From: JBAXTU01 sp037130015
GTDB lineage: Bacteria > Patescibacteriota > Patescibacteriia > 2-01-FULL-39-33
Reading direction: 5' to 3'
NCBI GenBank assembly: GCA_037130015.1
Contig: JBAXTU010000022.1
Coordinates: 1 to 12,625, forward strand
Length of the DNA stretch: 12,625 bases
Part shown: in pieces, positions 5,376 to 12,544 of the stretch
Layout of the letters: the number at the start of each line of letters is the position of its first letter
How positions within the stretch are numbered: the stretch's first letter is position 1
The notes under the pieces: generated by a model
Told to the model about the DNA's origin: nothing
Database searches by the model: none
What the model saw: the letters and a program-made list of their open reading frames with translations, nothing else
Program-made: the position numbers and the translations under genes

Positions 5376-6710
5376 ATGACAAAAACTCTAATTCCTATTG
5401 CCGGAATGCATTGCAAATCATGCGAGATTCTGGTGCAGGAAAAATTAGAAAGCGTGGACGGAGTGGAGCGAGCTGAAGTTTCGGTCAAACACTCTCAAGC
5501 CATTGTGCATCTAAAAAAAGACATCAAAAAAGAAATTTTAGAGCAAGCAATCAAAGACGCCGGCTACCAAGTGAGCGGTAAAAAATTGCCATGGATCAAT
5601 ACTGATTGGCATGACTGGCTCAATCTGATTATTGCCGCTATGATTCTTGGCGTGGGCATTAATCTTTTTGTAACCCTAGGCTGGCAAGCCAATTTTGCCG
5701 ATATTAATAATCCGCAAAATTTATTTGTGGTTTTACTCATCGGCCTCACTGCTGGTTTTTCAACTTGCATGGCGCTTTCAGGCGGACTAATCATGGGACT
5801 ATCAGCCAGACATAATCAAAAACATCCCGAGGCTACTGGCTGGCAAAAATTCCGCCCACATATTTATTTTAATCTTGGACGCTTATTATCTTATTTTATT
5901 CTTGGCGGAGCCATTGGCCTGGCTGGTTCGGCACTGAGTATTTCTGTTAGCTTTTGGGCTTTTCTAACTTTACTAGTTGGATTAGTTATGTTAACGCTTG
6001 GTATTCAACTTACCAATGTTTTTCCTAGACTCAATAGTATTTCCTTACCATCTGGACTGGCTAAATTTCTAAAAATTAAAAACAAATCTGATAAGGAATA
6101 CAATAATACAAATGCGCTAATTATCGGCGCTCTCACTTTTTTCTTGCCTTGCGGTTTTACCCAAGCCATGCAACTTTATGCCATGAGCACTGGTAATTTT
6201 TTTAGCGGAGCCATGATTATGTTTGTTTTTGCGCTTGGCACTATGGTTGGACTGCTCAGTATTGGCATTTTTACTTCTATAATTAAAGGCAAGGTGGCCA
6301 GGTTGTTTTTTAAATTCATTGGACTACTTGTAATTCTGCTAGCTATTATTAATATTATTAATGGTTGGAATTTGCTTGGACTTCAAGGACGCTTAAATTT
6401 TAGCGCTAACAATACGGTTCAAGATCCTAATCAACCAGTCCAGATAATCAAAGCTGACTTTACTTTAAACGGCGATATTTCTCCAACCACTTTTACGGTC
6501 AAGGCTGGCGCTCCAGTTCGCTTTGAAGTTAATCCACTGGAAAACGGCAGTGGCTGTATGTCCACTATTATGATTCCCGGACTCTACAGCAAGCCAATTT
6601 ATTTAAAAAAGGGTCAATTAATTATTATGGAATTTACTCCAAAATCACCCGGCACCTATCCTATCACTTGTGCCATGGGCGTGAAGCGTGGCGAATTAAT
6701 CGTACAATAA
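5376..6710 (+). CDS. HMA – DsbD/TauE-like membrane – cupredoxin-like fusion protein, copper handling
   Basis: The 444-residue product joins three modules. Residues 1-65 are a heavy-metal-associated domain with GMHCKSC (10-16), a cytosolic Cu(I) site. Residues about 82-330 are a six- or seven-segment membrane domain of the DsbD_2/UreH/TauE-SafE type. It holds GFSTCMALSGG (Cys131) and FFLPCGFTQ (Cys259), the two Cys that face each other in the CcdA/DsbD fold, plus the FNLGRLLSY segment. Residues about 355-444 are a cupredoxin-like beta domain outside the membrane, with possible ligands SGCM (Cys394, Met395) and TCAM (Cys432, Met434). The order suggests copper is taken from the cytosol, passed through or reduced at the membrane, and bound outside. 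It lies 11 bases after csoR and 4 before copA. Transport direction is not shown by sequence. Confidence 0.85.
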   Translation: MTKTLIPIAGMHCKSCEILVQEKLESVDGVERAEVSVKHSQAIVHLKKDIKKEILEQAIKDAGYQVSGKKLPWINTDWHDWLNLIIAAMILGVGINLFVTLGWQANFADINNPQNLFVVLLIGLTAGFSTCMALSGGLIMGLSARHNQKHPEATGWQKFRPHIYFNLGRLLSYFILGGAIGLAGSALSISVSFWAFLTLLVGLVMLTLGIQLTNVFPRLNSISLPSGLAKFLKIKNKSDKEYNNTNALIIGALTFFLPCGFTQAMQLYAMSTGNFFSGAMIMFVFALGTMVGLLSIGIFTSIIKGKVARLFFKFIGLLVILLAIINIINGWNLLGLQGRLNFSANNTVQDPNQPVQIIKADFTLNGDISPTTFTVKAGAPVRFEVNPLENGSGCMSTIMIPGLYSKPIYLKKGQLIIMEFTPKSPGTYPITCAMGVKRGELIVQ

Positions 6711-6714
6711 AAAT

Positions 6715-8901
6715 ATGGAAACCAAACAACAACAATTTAATATCTCGGGCATGCACTGCGCCAGTTGCGCTTTGATTATAGAAAAAAAATTAAAAAACCA
6801 AGCTGGTGTGAAGTCGGCCGTGGTTAATTTTGCCACGGGCCAGGCTGGCGTGGAATATGATTGTGCCAAGTGTGATGAACAAAAAATAATTGAAGCCGTG
6901 AAGCAATCTGGTTATGGAGCAACCATGAAAGACGAAAATATGACACATGCCGGACATGATCATGCAGCCATGGTGCGCGAGCAAGAAATAAAAAAAGAAA
7001 GAAACTTTTTTATTTTTTCATTGTGTTTATCTGTGCCAATTGTTATTTTGTCCATGGTGCTAAAAAATATGACTTTTACCAGTCTAGTAGCGCAATCAAT
7101 TATGGCTGGCATTTTACAATTTTTCATTGGCTACCGTTTTTATCGTGGTACTTATTATGGACTAAAAAACTTTTCCGCCAACATGGACACGCTCGTGGCT
7201 GTTGGTACTAGTGCCGCTTATTTTTATAGTTTATATTCAACTTATTTCAAACCAGGTGAAGTTTTTTATGAGACTTCAGCGCTACTTATCACTTTTATAA
7301 TCTTGGGGAAATATCTAGAAGCGCGAACCAAAGGCAAAGCTTCAGAAGCCATTAAAAAATTAATGAAGCTCCAACCCAAAACTGCCAAAATTGAAAAAGA
7401 CGGACAAGAAATTGAAATTTCTATTGATGATGTGGCAGTTGGTGATTTGGTAATAGTCCGCCCAGGCGAGAAAATTCCGGTTGATGGAGAAATAGTTGAT
7501 GGCTTCTCCAGCCTTGATGAATCCATGATCACTGGCGAAAGTTTGCCAGTTGACAAGCAAGTCGGCGACCAAGTGATTGGTGGTACTATCAACAAATCTG
7601 GTTGGCTAAAATTCAAAGCCAAAAAAATCGGCCGAGATACTGTACTGGCCCAAATCGTTAAAATCGTGGAAGAAGCGCAAAGCCGTAAAGCGCCCATTCA
7701 AAAATTCGCTGACACTGTGTCTGGCTATTTTGTGCCAACAGTCATGATTATTGCTCTGGTCACTTTTTTAGTTTGGTATTTTATTATTCATGCGACTTTT
7801 GCCTTAGCTCTGCTTTCAGCCGTGGCCGTACTAGTTATTGCGTGTCCTTGCGCTTTGGGACTAGCCACACCAACTGCTATTCTCGTGGGTACAGGCCGTG
7901 GTGCAGAAAATGGAATTTTATTTAAAGGTGGCGACGCCCTGGAAATGACTGGCAAAATCACGGCCATGGCTTTTGACAAAACCGGCACTCTCACCAAAGG
8001 TCAACCAACGCTCACTGACCTTGAAAGTTTTTCCGACAAATTTACTAAAAATATTTTACTTACCTATACAGCATCACTAGAAAGCAAATCAGAACATCCT
8101 TTGGCTCAAGCCATTGTTGAATTTGCCAAAAATAAAAAAAATTCTTTACTAAAAACTGAAAATTTTGAAACCTTTCCTGGCGGTGGTATTAGTGGAATAA
8201 TTGAAAACAAAAAAATTATCATGGGCACGGAAAAATTAATGGCTAAAAATAATTTGGTTATTGATAAAAAAATAATTGAACAAAAAAATAAATTGGAAGC
8301 CGAGGGAAAAACTGTAATTTTGATAGCCATAAATAATTCTATCGTTGGACTAGTCGCTATTGCCGATACCATCAAAGAAACGTCTATTGAGGCTATTAAA
8401 AAACTTCATGAACTAAAAATAAAAACTTTCATGATCACCGGTGATAATACCAAGACGGCCAAATTTATTGCTGATCAATTAAATATTGATAGGGTTTTGT
8501 CAGAAGTCCTGCCCCAAGACAAAGCCAAAGCCATAAAAGATATTAAAGCAGAAACTGGTGGCTCAGTAGCCATGGTCGGAGATGGCATTAATGACGCGCC
8601 AGCACTCGCTGAAGCTGATTTGGGCATTGCGATGGGCCAAGGCACGGATGTGGCCATAGAGACTGGTGGCATTGTGCTGGTCAAAGGTGATTTACTTGAT
8701 GGTGTTAAAGCCATCAAACTGGGCCGACAAACCATGAACAAAATCAAACAAAATCTTTTTTGGGCATTGTTTTATAATTCTCTCGGCATTCCCATTGCCG
8801 CGCTTGGTCTACTCAAAGCCGAATATGCAGGGTTGGCCATGGCCATGTCCAGCGTGTCCGTGGTGCTTAATTCGTTATTACTCAAAAGAAAAAAATTATA
8901 A
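6715..8901 (+). CDS. copA: Copper-translocating P-type ATPase (P1B-1)
   Basis: The 728-residue product is a Cu(I)-exporting P-type ATPase. In order: HMA domain with GMHCASC (12-18); His-rich linker HAGHDHAAM (78-86); eight membrane segments; TGES actuator loop (273-276); CPC (377-379) in the sixth membrane helix; DKTGT (421-425) with phosphorylated Asp421; SEHP (459-462) of the nucleotide domain; TGDN (575-578); GDGINDAP (622-629). The last two membrane helices carry YN (687-688) and MSS (711-713), the pattern of Cu(I)-specific P1B-1 pumps. The length is normal for one HMA domain. Unusual is a second Cys pair, DCAKCD (49-54), in the HMA domain loop that usually reads YDP. It is the last gene of the csoR operon and is followed by a strong terminator. 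Confidence 0.96.
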   Translation: METKQQQFNISGMHCASCALIIEKKLKNQAGVKSAVVNFATGQAGVEYDCAKCDEQKIIEAVKQSGYGATMKDENMTHAGHDHAAMVREQEIKKERNFFIFSLCLSVPIVILSMVLKNMTFTSLVAQSIMAGILQFFIGYRFYRGTYYGLKNFSANMDTLVAVGTSAAYFYSLYSTYFKPGEVFYETSALLITFIILGKYLEARTKGKASEAIKKLMKLQPKTAKIEKDGQEIEISIDDVAVGDLVIVRPGEKIPVDGEIVDGFSSLDESMITGESLPVDKQVGDQVIGGTINKSGWLKFKAKKIGRDTVLAQIVKIVEEAQSRKAPIQKFADTVSGYFVPTVMIIALVTFLVWYFIIHATFALALLSAVAVLVIACPCALGLATPTAILVGTGRGAENGILFKGGDALEMTGKITAMAFDKTGTLTKGQPTLTDLESFSDKFTKNILLTYTASLESKSEHPLAQAIVEFAKNKKNSLLKTENFETFPGGGISGIIENKKIIMGTEKLMAKNNLVIDKKIIEQKNKLEAEGKTVILIAINNSIVGLVAIADTIKETSIEAIKKLHELKIKTFMITGDNTKTAKFIADQLNIDRVLSEVLPQDKAKAIKDIKAETGGSVAMVGDGINDAPALAEADLGIAMGQGTDVAIETGGIVLVKGDLLDGVKAIKLGRQTMNKIKQNLFWALFYNSLGIPIAALGLLKAEYAGLAMAMSSVSVVLNSLLLKRKKL

Positions 8902-8905
8902 AAAA

Positions 8906-8953
8906 ACACAAACAAAAAACTCTCTTTATTTAAAGAGAGTTTTTTGTTTGTGT
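8906..8953. terminator. Bidirectional terminator, 48-bp perfect inverted repeat
   Basis: Positions 8906-8928 and 8931-8953 are exact reverse complements with a two-base centre. Each arm contains an A6/T6 tract next to the GC-richer ACTCTC/GAGAGT core, so RNA from either strand forms a hairpin ending in U. It lies between copA (plus) and the convergent lgt-like operon (minus) and stops both. Confidence 0.9.
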
Positions 8954-8973
8954 CTCATAAGCGAAGCCCTAAC

Positions 8974-9321
8974 CTATTTAGGAATAACCGAGGATACCGA
9001 GGCCATGGATAGTCTTCCAAAGCAACTGCCAAGCAAAATACCAAAGAAAATAATTGGCATCAAAAACAAAACTGTCACACCTATAGCAATAAACTTTCTT
9101 TTAACTCTTTTACAATACACCCAAGACCAGATTAAAATCAAAATATCAAACAAAAAGAAAACTAGCCACAGTAACGAAATAGAACTAGCTATTAGGGAAA
9201 ACATAACATTGATAAATAAAAATAAAAAAAAGCCAAGAAAAAAATCACCAACTTTTTCTCCCGTCTTGGTATAGCCTGCATATTGGTTATTTATTAAATT
9301 TTGATTTTTACCATTAGCCAT
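8974..9321 (-). CDS. Small membrane protein of unknown function, end of the lgt-like operon
   Basis: The 115-residue product has a polar N-terminus (MANGKNQNLINNQYAGYTKTGEK) and three predicted membrane segments at about residues 25-47, 50-69 and 76-99, with a basic loop YCKRVKRK between the last two. The C-terminus (CFGRLSMASVSSVIPK) is short and polar. I recognise no family. Its start codon overlaps the end of the lgt-like gene by eight bases, so it is translated from the same message; the bidirectional terminator lies 20 bases beyond its stop. The complementary strand is also open (8795-9274), but that frame crosses the end of copA and the terminator and looks like antisense. Confidence 0.65.
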   Translation of the reverse strand: MANGKNQNLINNQYAGYTKTGEKVGDFFLGFFLFLFINVMFSLIASSISLLWLVFFLFDILILIWSWVYCKRVKRKFIAIGVTVLFLMPIIFFGILLGSCFGRLSMASVSSVIPK

Positions 9322-10093
9322 AGATTTTAAAGTTATTTTTTACAAAATGCCTTATATTATCTCTAATTAAATATATTATAACAAATAAACAAATAATTTG
9401 AAAAAATGTCAAACCCGCAAAAGCCAATCTCTCTACTCTGATAAATTCCATAAAAAAACGAAAAACAAAATAAGAGATCATTAATATTTTAAAAAGTTGT
9501 CCTGGCTTAATATCTTTATTGTTTTTAATCCGCTCCAAATAAATAAACATAGCCAACATAAACAATGATTCATAAATTTGGGTCGGATGACGCATAATAC
9601 CATCGCCAAAATTAACACCCCAAGGCAAATTAGTCGGCTGACCATAGCAACATCCGCGAAAAAAACAGCCCAACCGACCAATGGCAACGCCAATGGCTAT
9701 GGCCGGAGCAAACAGATTGCCTCTTTTTTCATTGATACCTAGAATTTTTTTAGTCAAAATAGCACCCAAAGTGCCACCAATCAAACCACCAATAATTGTT
9801 CGTCCTGAAAATAAAATTTCCCAACCCGAAAAATGATAAAAAAAATAACTATAATCAACCAAGGCCTGTAGAACTCTAGCTCCAACAATTCCACCCAATA
9901 ATGATCCAACCACTATAAAAAAACCATTTTCACTTAACACTTTTTGGCGCCTAGCTTCATAAAAATAAACTGCCAAACCAACCATTAATCCTAATAAAAC
10001 AAAAAAAGCATAAGCTGGCACGCCTAAATTGCCAATTTGAAAAAGAATCGGCTTAATACCCCAATTCAAAGGATAATAATGATCATCAATCAT
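9314..10093 (-). CDS. Prolipoprotein diacylglyceryl transferase-like membrane protein, divergent
   Basis: The 259-residue product has the size and plan of Lgt, the inner-membrane enzyme that moves diacylglycerol from phosphatidylglycerol to the lipobox Cys of prolipoproteins. Visible are about seven membrane segments; GRTIIGGLIGGTLGA (97-111), matching the family's Gly-rich segment; GRLGCFFRGCCYGQPT (139-154), in the place of the Lgt signature GRxGNFxNGExxG; RHPTQIYES (168-176); and FFMEFIRVE (213-221) with the conserved Arg219. The signature is the Cys-rich variant, with Cys142, Cys148 and Cys149. Its ATG overlaps the previous gene's stop (ATGA), and the next gene overlaps it by eight bases. 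It may be a true Lgt or a relative acting on another lipid acceptor; its operon with a radical SAM enzyme makes the second possibility worth testing. Confidence 0.85.
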   Translation of the reverse strand: MIDDHYYPLNWGIKPILFQIGNLGVPAYAFFVLLGLMVGLAVYFYEARRQKVLSENGFFIVVGSLLGGIVGARVLQALVDYSYFFYHFSGWEILFSGRTIIGGLIGGTLGAILTKKILGINEKRGNLFAPAIAIGVAIGRLGCFFRGCCYGQPTNLPWGVNFGDGIMRHPTQIYESLFMLAMFIYLERIKNNKDIKPGQLFKILMISYFVFRFFMEFIRVERLAFAGLTFFQIICLFVIIYLIRDNIRHFVKNNFKIYG

Positions 10094-10533
10094 ATTTTTT
10101 TAATAAAGGCACAACAACTATCATTAGTAGCACATTCATATAGCTTGGCAGCCGGACAAAAACCGAAAGCTGAAATACTTTTAAGTAAAGCAAAAATTAA
10201 AACCGCTATCCAACCGACCTGCTCATTAACAAAATACAAAAGCAACAAACAAATAAGACTAAAGATACTACCCATGACATGAGCAAACTTCATAGCATGC
10301 TCATTTAAAATTTCATCTTTTGATTTTATAATTTTGTTGAAAGTATATTGATATAAAACAATCATTGGAGCTTTTTTAATCTTCAAAATTACTGACAGCA
10401 AAAAAATAATAAACACTAGAATTAAAATCTCTTTCCATCTAAAAATCCATGACAGCCAAATCAAAGCTGCCAAACTAAAACGGCAAAAAGCAAAAGCCAT
10501 TTTAGGTACGGCTACCGGCTTGTATTTTTTCAT
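10090..10533 (-). CDS. Cys-rich membrane protein, possibly DUF4395-like
   Basis: The 147-residue product has membrane segments at about residues 17-32, 36-52, 84-102 and 106-122, with a loop of some 30 residues between the second and third. Directly after the last segment comes GFCPAAKLYECATNDSCCAF (124-143), with Cys126, Cys134, Cys140 and Cys141. The segment GFCPxxKLY recalls the GFClGC-Y end of DUF4395 proteins, but the match is from memory and partial. Four clustered Cys at the end of a membrane helix could bind a metal or form disulfides. It is joined to both neighbours by ATGA overlaps, so its amount is tied to theirs. Confidence 0.7.
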   Translation of the reverse strand: MKKYKPVAVPKMAFAFCRFSLAALIWLSWIFRWKEILILVFIIFLLSVILKIKKAPMIVLYQYTFNKIIKSKDEILNEHAMKFAHVMGSIFSLICLLLLYFVNEQVGWIAVLIFALLKSISAFGFCPAAKLYECATNDSCCAFIKKI

Positions 10534-11162
10534 ATTTTTTTATTTATTAATTTAGGAAAAAACATTCCTACTAAACTTTGATATTTTTTATAATTAGAAA
10601 ATTCCTGGACTAATAAAACCTCTTCCTGCTTGGCACGATAATACATAAAAGGCACAAAAATCAAGGCGTTGGCCAAGAAAGCTAAATAATTACCATAAAC
10701 CAAACTAGCGCCAAAAAACATCCAGATAATAGAAGCATAAAGCGGATGACGAATATACTTATAGGCGCCATCTGAAATAAAAACATGATCAGCATAAATT
10801 TTTATTTGATTAGACCAATTCCGTCCCAATTTCAACCGGCCCACAATATTAGTATAACAACCAATAATCAATATTAGCAATCCTAACATAATAAAACTAA
10901 TTCTTAAATAAAAAAAATCAAAAACAAAGCGACCGATGCCAGAACTGATCAAAAAATAGAAAAAACCAAAAAATAAAAGCATGGTACCGGTTTCAACAAT
11001 GCTCTTTTTTTCTTTTTTTACATGCTTTCTTGATTGAAATTCAATAAAATCAATCAAGACCGCACCCAAAACCAATAAAACACAAATGACCACAATCAAT
11101 TCGGCTATAAAATAAAATAAAATATCTGGCATGATGATTAAATTTTTTAAGTATAAAAACAT
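10530..11162 (-). CDS. Isoprenylcysteine carboxyl methyltransferase / phospholipid methyltransferase-like membrane protein
   Basis: The 210-residue product has the ICMT/PEMT pattern: membrane segments at about residues 13-40, 60-78, 86-106 and 142-172; GAYKYIRHPLY (132-142), the SAM-binding GxYxxxRHPxY motif; and YYRAKQEEVLL (174-184), the RxxxEE segment, followed by FSNYKKYQ. Such enzymes methylate carboxyl, amino or other groups of membrane-embedded substrates with S-adenosylmethionine. The actual substrate is unknown; bacterial members are often annotated only as isoprenylcysteine methyltransferase. The ATG at 11162 directly follows the radical SAM stop (TAA-ATG); a second ATG ten codons later (11132) is possible. 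The end overlaps the next gene by ATGA. Confidence 0.85.
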   Translation of the reverse strand: MFLYLKNLIIMPDILFYFIAELIVVICVLLVLGAVLIDFIEFQSRKHVKKEKKSIVETGTMLLFFGFFYFLISSGIGRFVFDFFYLRISFIMLGLLILIIGCYTNIVGRLKLGRNWSNQIKIYADHVFISDGAYKYIRHPLYASIIWMFFGASLVYGNYLAFLANALIFVPFMYYRAKQEEVLLVQEFSNYKKYQSLVGMFFPKLINKKI

Positions 11163-12536
11163 TTATTTTCTATAAAAAATATTATAAGAAGAAAAAGGAA
11201 TTTTTTTAAAATCAGGAGTAATAATCTGGACGCATTCTTTTTTCATTGACTTCATATCAAAATTATAAGCATCAATAAAAGAAGTAACACTAATTCTAAA
11301 AGTATTGGCACTAACATATTCTATCTTTTCTTTTTCAGACTTTAAAAAATAACTGGCCGGGATAAGCTTTTTACTTTTGTTCAATAAACCAAAATAATCA
11401 CAACAGCTTTTATCAAGATGAAAAAATTTATCAGCCAAATCCTTCAAAAAATCTTCAGGGTCAAATTTAAAAGTATTTCTAATAGCTGATAAATAATTTT
11501 TAATGTCTAAATCTCTAGTCAAAGGAATAAACTCCTCATTTAAACGATACAAATAAGTTATGGCCACTCTATCAACATTACATGGCAAAGGAATAAAATC
11601 TTTTTTGCCAATCATTCCTTTGGTTTGTTTATCAATATTTTCAATAATACCAGTAATAGTTACTCTATCGGCCTTATTAATTGAACCAATTCTCCCAAAA
11701 AAAGCCACTGGCTGGAAATTAATGCCACGAACACATTTCGTTTTTAATCCCAATTCTATAATTGAGCCGATTTCTTGATCATTAATGCCTTTTTCAATTG
11801 TAGCAACAAAAGTAGTAGGGATTTTATATTTATCCAGATTTCTTAAGGCCTGCATTTTTATATCCAATAACTTTCTACCGCGCAAATGTTGATAAGTCTC
11901 ATCACTAAGTCCATCAAATTGCAAATAAATTTCAAAATCACCAATAAATTGACTCAATTCCTTAACAAAAGATTCATCAGTGGCCAGACGCAAACCATTA
12001 GTATTAAGCATGACATATTTAATTTTCTTTTCCTTGGCGCGTTTTAAAATTTCTATAATTTGTGGGTGAGTCGTCGGTTCGCCACCACTAATTTGCAAAA
12101 TTTCAGCACTGCCAAATTCCGAATCCAAAAAAAACTCCAACATTTCATCTATTTTAGATAAAGGCAAATGTTCACCAACACCGCTACCGGCATAACAAGT
12201 CGGGCATTTTAAATCACAATTATTAGTTATTTCTATCAATCCAATACAGGTGTGTTGTTCGTGCTCTGGACAAAGACCACAATCAAAAGGACAATTATTT
12301 TTTCTAATTGTCTGCGTCTTAGAAACTGATCCTGGCTTATTATAAAGCATTCTGCTCAAATAATAAGCCGAGTGTTCTTCTAAAATCTCTTCTTGTTCTC
12401 CATGTTCAAAACAATACTTTAAAATAAAAATTTTATCATCACGTAAAATAATTTTAGCATCAACTCTTTTTAGACAATAAGGACAAATACTAATAGTATT
12501 TTCAATAAATTGATAATCTCTTTGGCTACTCTGCAT
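11163..12536 (-). CDS. Multi-cysteine radical SAM enzyme resembling the tetraether synthase (Tes)/MJ0619 group
   Basis: The 457-residue product is a radical SAM enzyme. An N-terminal metal-binding knuckle has CPYC (18-21) and YCFEHG (41-46). Then NCPFDCGLCPEHEQHTC (81-97) gives Cys82, 86, 89 and 97. The core shows NNCDLKCPTC with CxxxCxxC at Cys107, 111 and 114 for the catalytic [4Fe-4S] cluster, and GGEPTTHP (151-158) for SAM binding. Further Cys are at 268, 319, 378-379 and 435. The C-terminus ISVTSFIDAYNFD...CVQIITPDFKKIPFSSYN matches, from memory, the end of the archaeal Tes/MJ0619 proteins, where PFC is expected. Tes joins lipid alkyl chains; MJ0619 has also been linked to pterin methylation. 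It heads a coupled operon of membrane proteins; the substrate here is unknown. Confidence 0.87.
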   Translation of the reverse strand: MQSSQRDYQFIENTISICPYCLKRVDAKIILRDDKIFILKYCFEHGEQEEILEEHSAYYLSRMLYNKPGSVSKTQTIRKNNCPFDCGLCPEHEQHTCIGLIEITNNCDLKCPTCYAGSGVGEHLPLSKIDEMLEFFLDSEFGSAEILQISGGEPTTHPQIIEILKRAKEKKIKYVMLNTNGLRLATDESFVKELSQFIGDFEIYLQFDGLSDETYQHLRGRKLLDIKMQALRNLDKYKIPTTFVATIEKGINDQEIGSIIELGLKTKCVRGINFQPVAFFGRIGSINKADRVTITGIIENIDKQTKGMIGKKDFIPLPCNVDRVAITYLYRLNEEFIPLTRDLDIKNYLSAIRNTFKFDPEDFLKDLADKFFHLDKSCCDYFGLLNKSKKLIPASYFLKSEKEKIEYVSANTFRISVTSFIDAYNFDMKSMKKECVQIITPDFKKIPFSSYNIFYRK

Positions 12537-12544
12537 AAAAAGAT

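Noticed and set aside
7266..7697. Minus-strand frame of 143 codons inside copA
   Set aside because: It is complementary to the actuator region (TGES) of the ATPase and shows no protein pattern of its own.
8795..9274. Plus-strand open frame of 159 codons
   Set aside because: It overlaps the copA end in another frame, crosses the perfect inverted-repeat terminator and runs antisense to a hydrophobic membrane protein gene; it shows no family signs.
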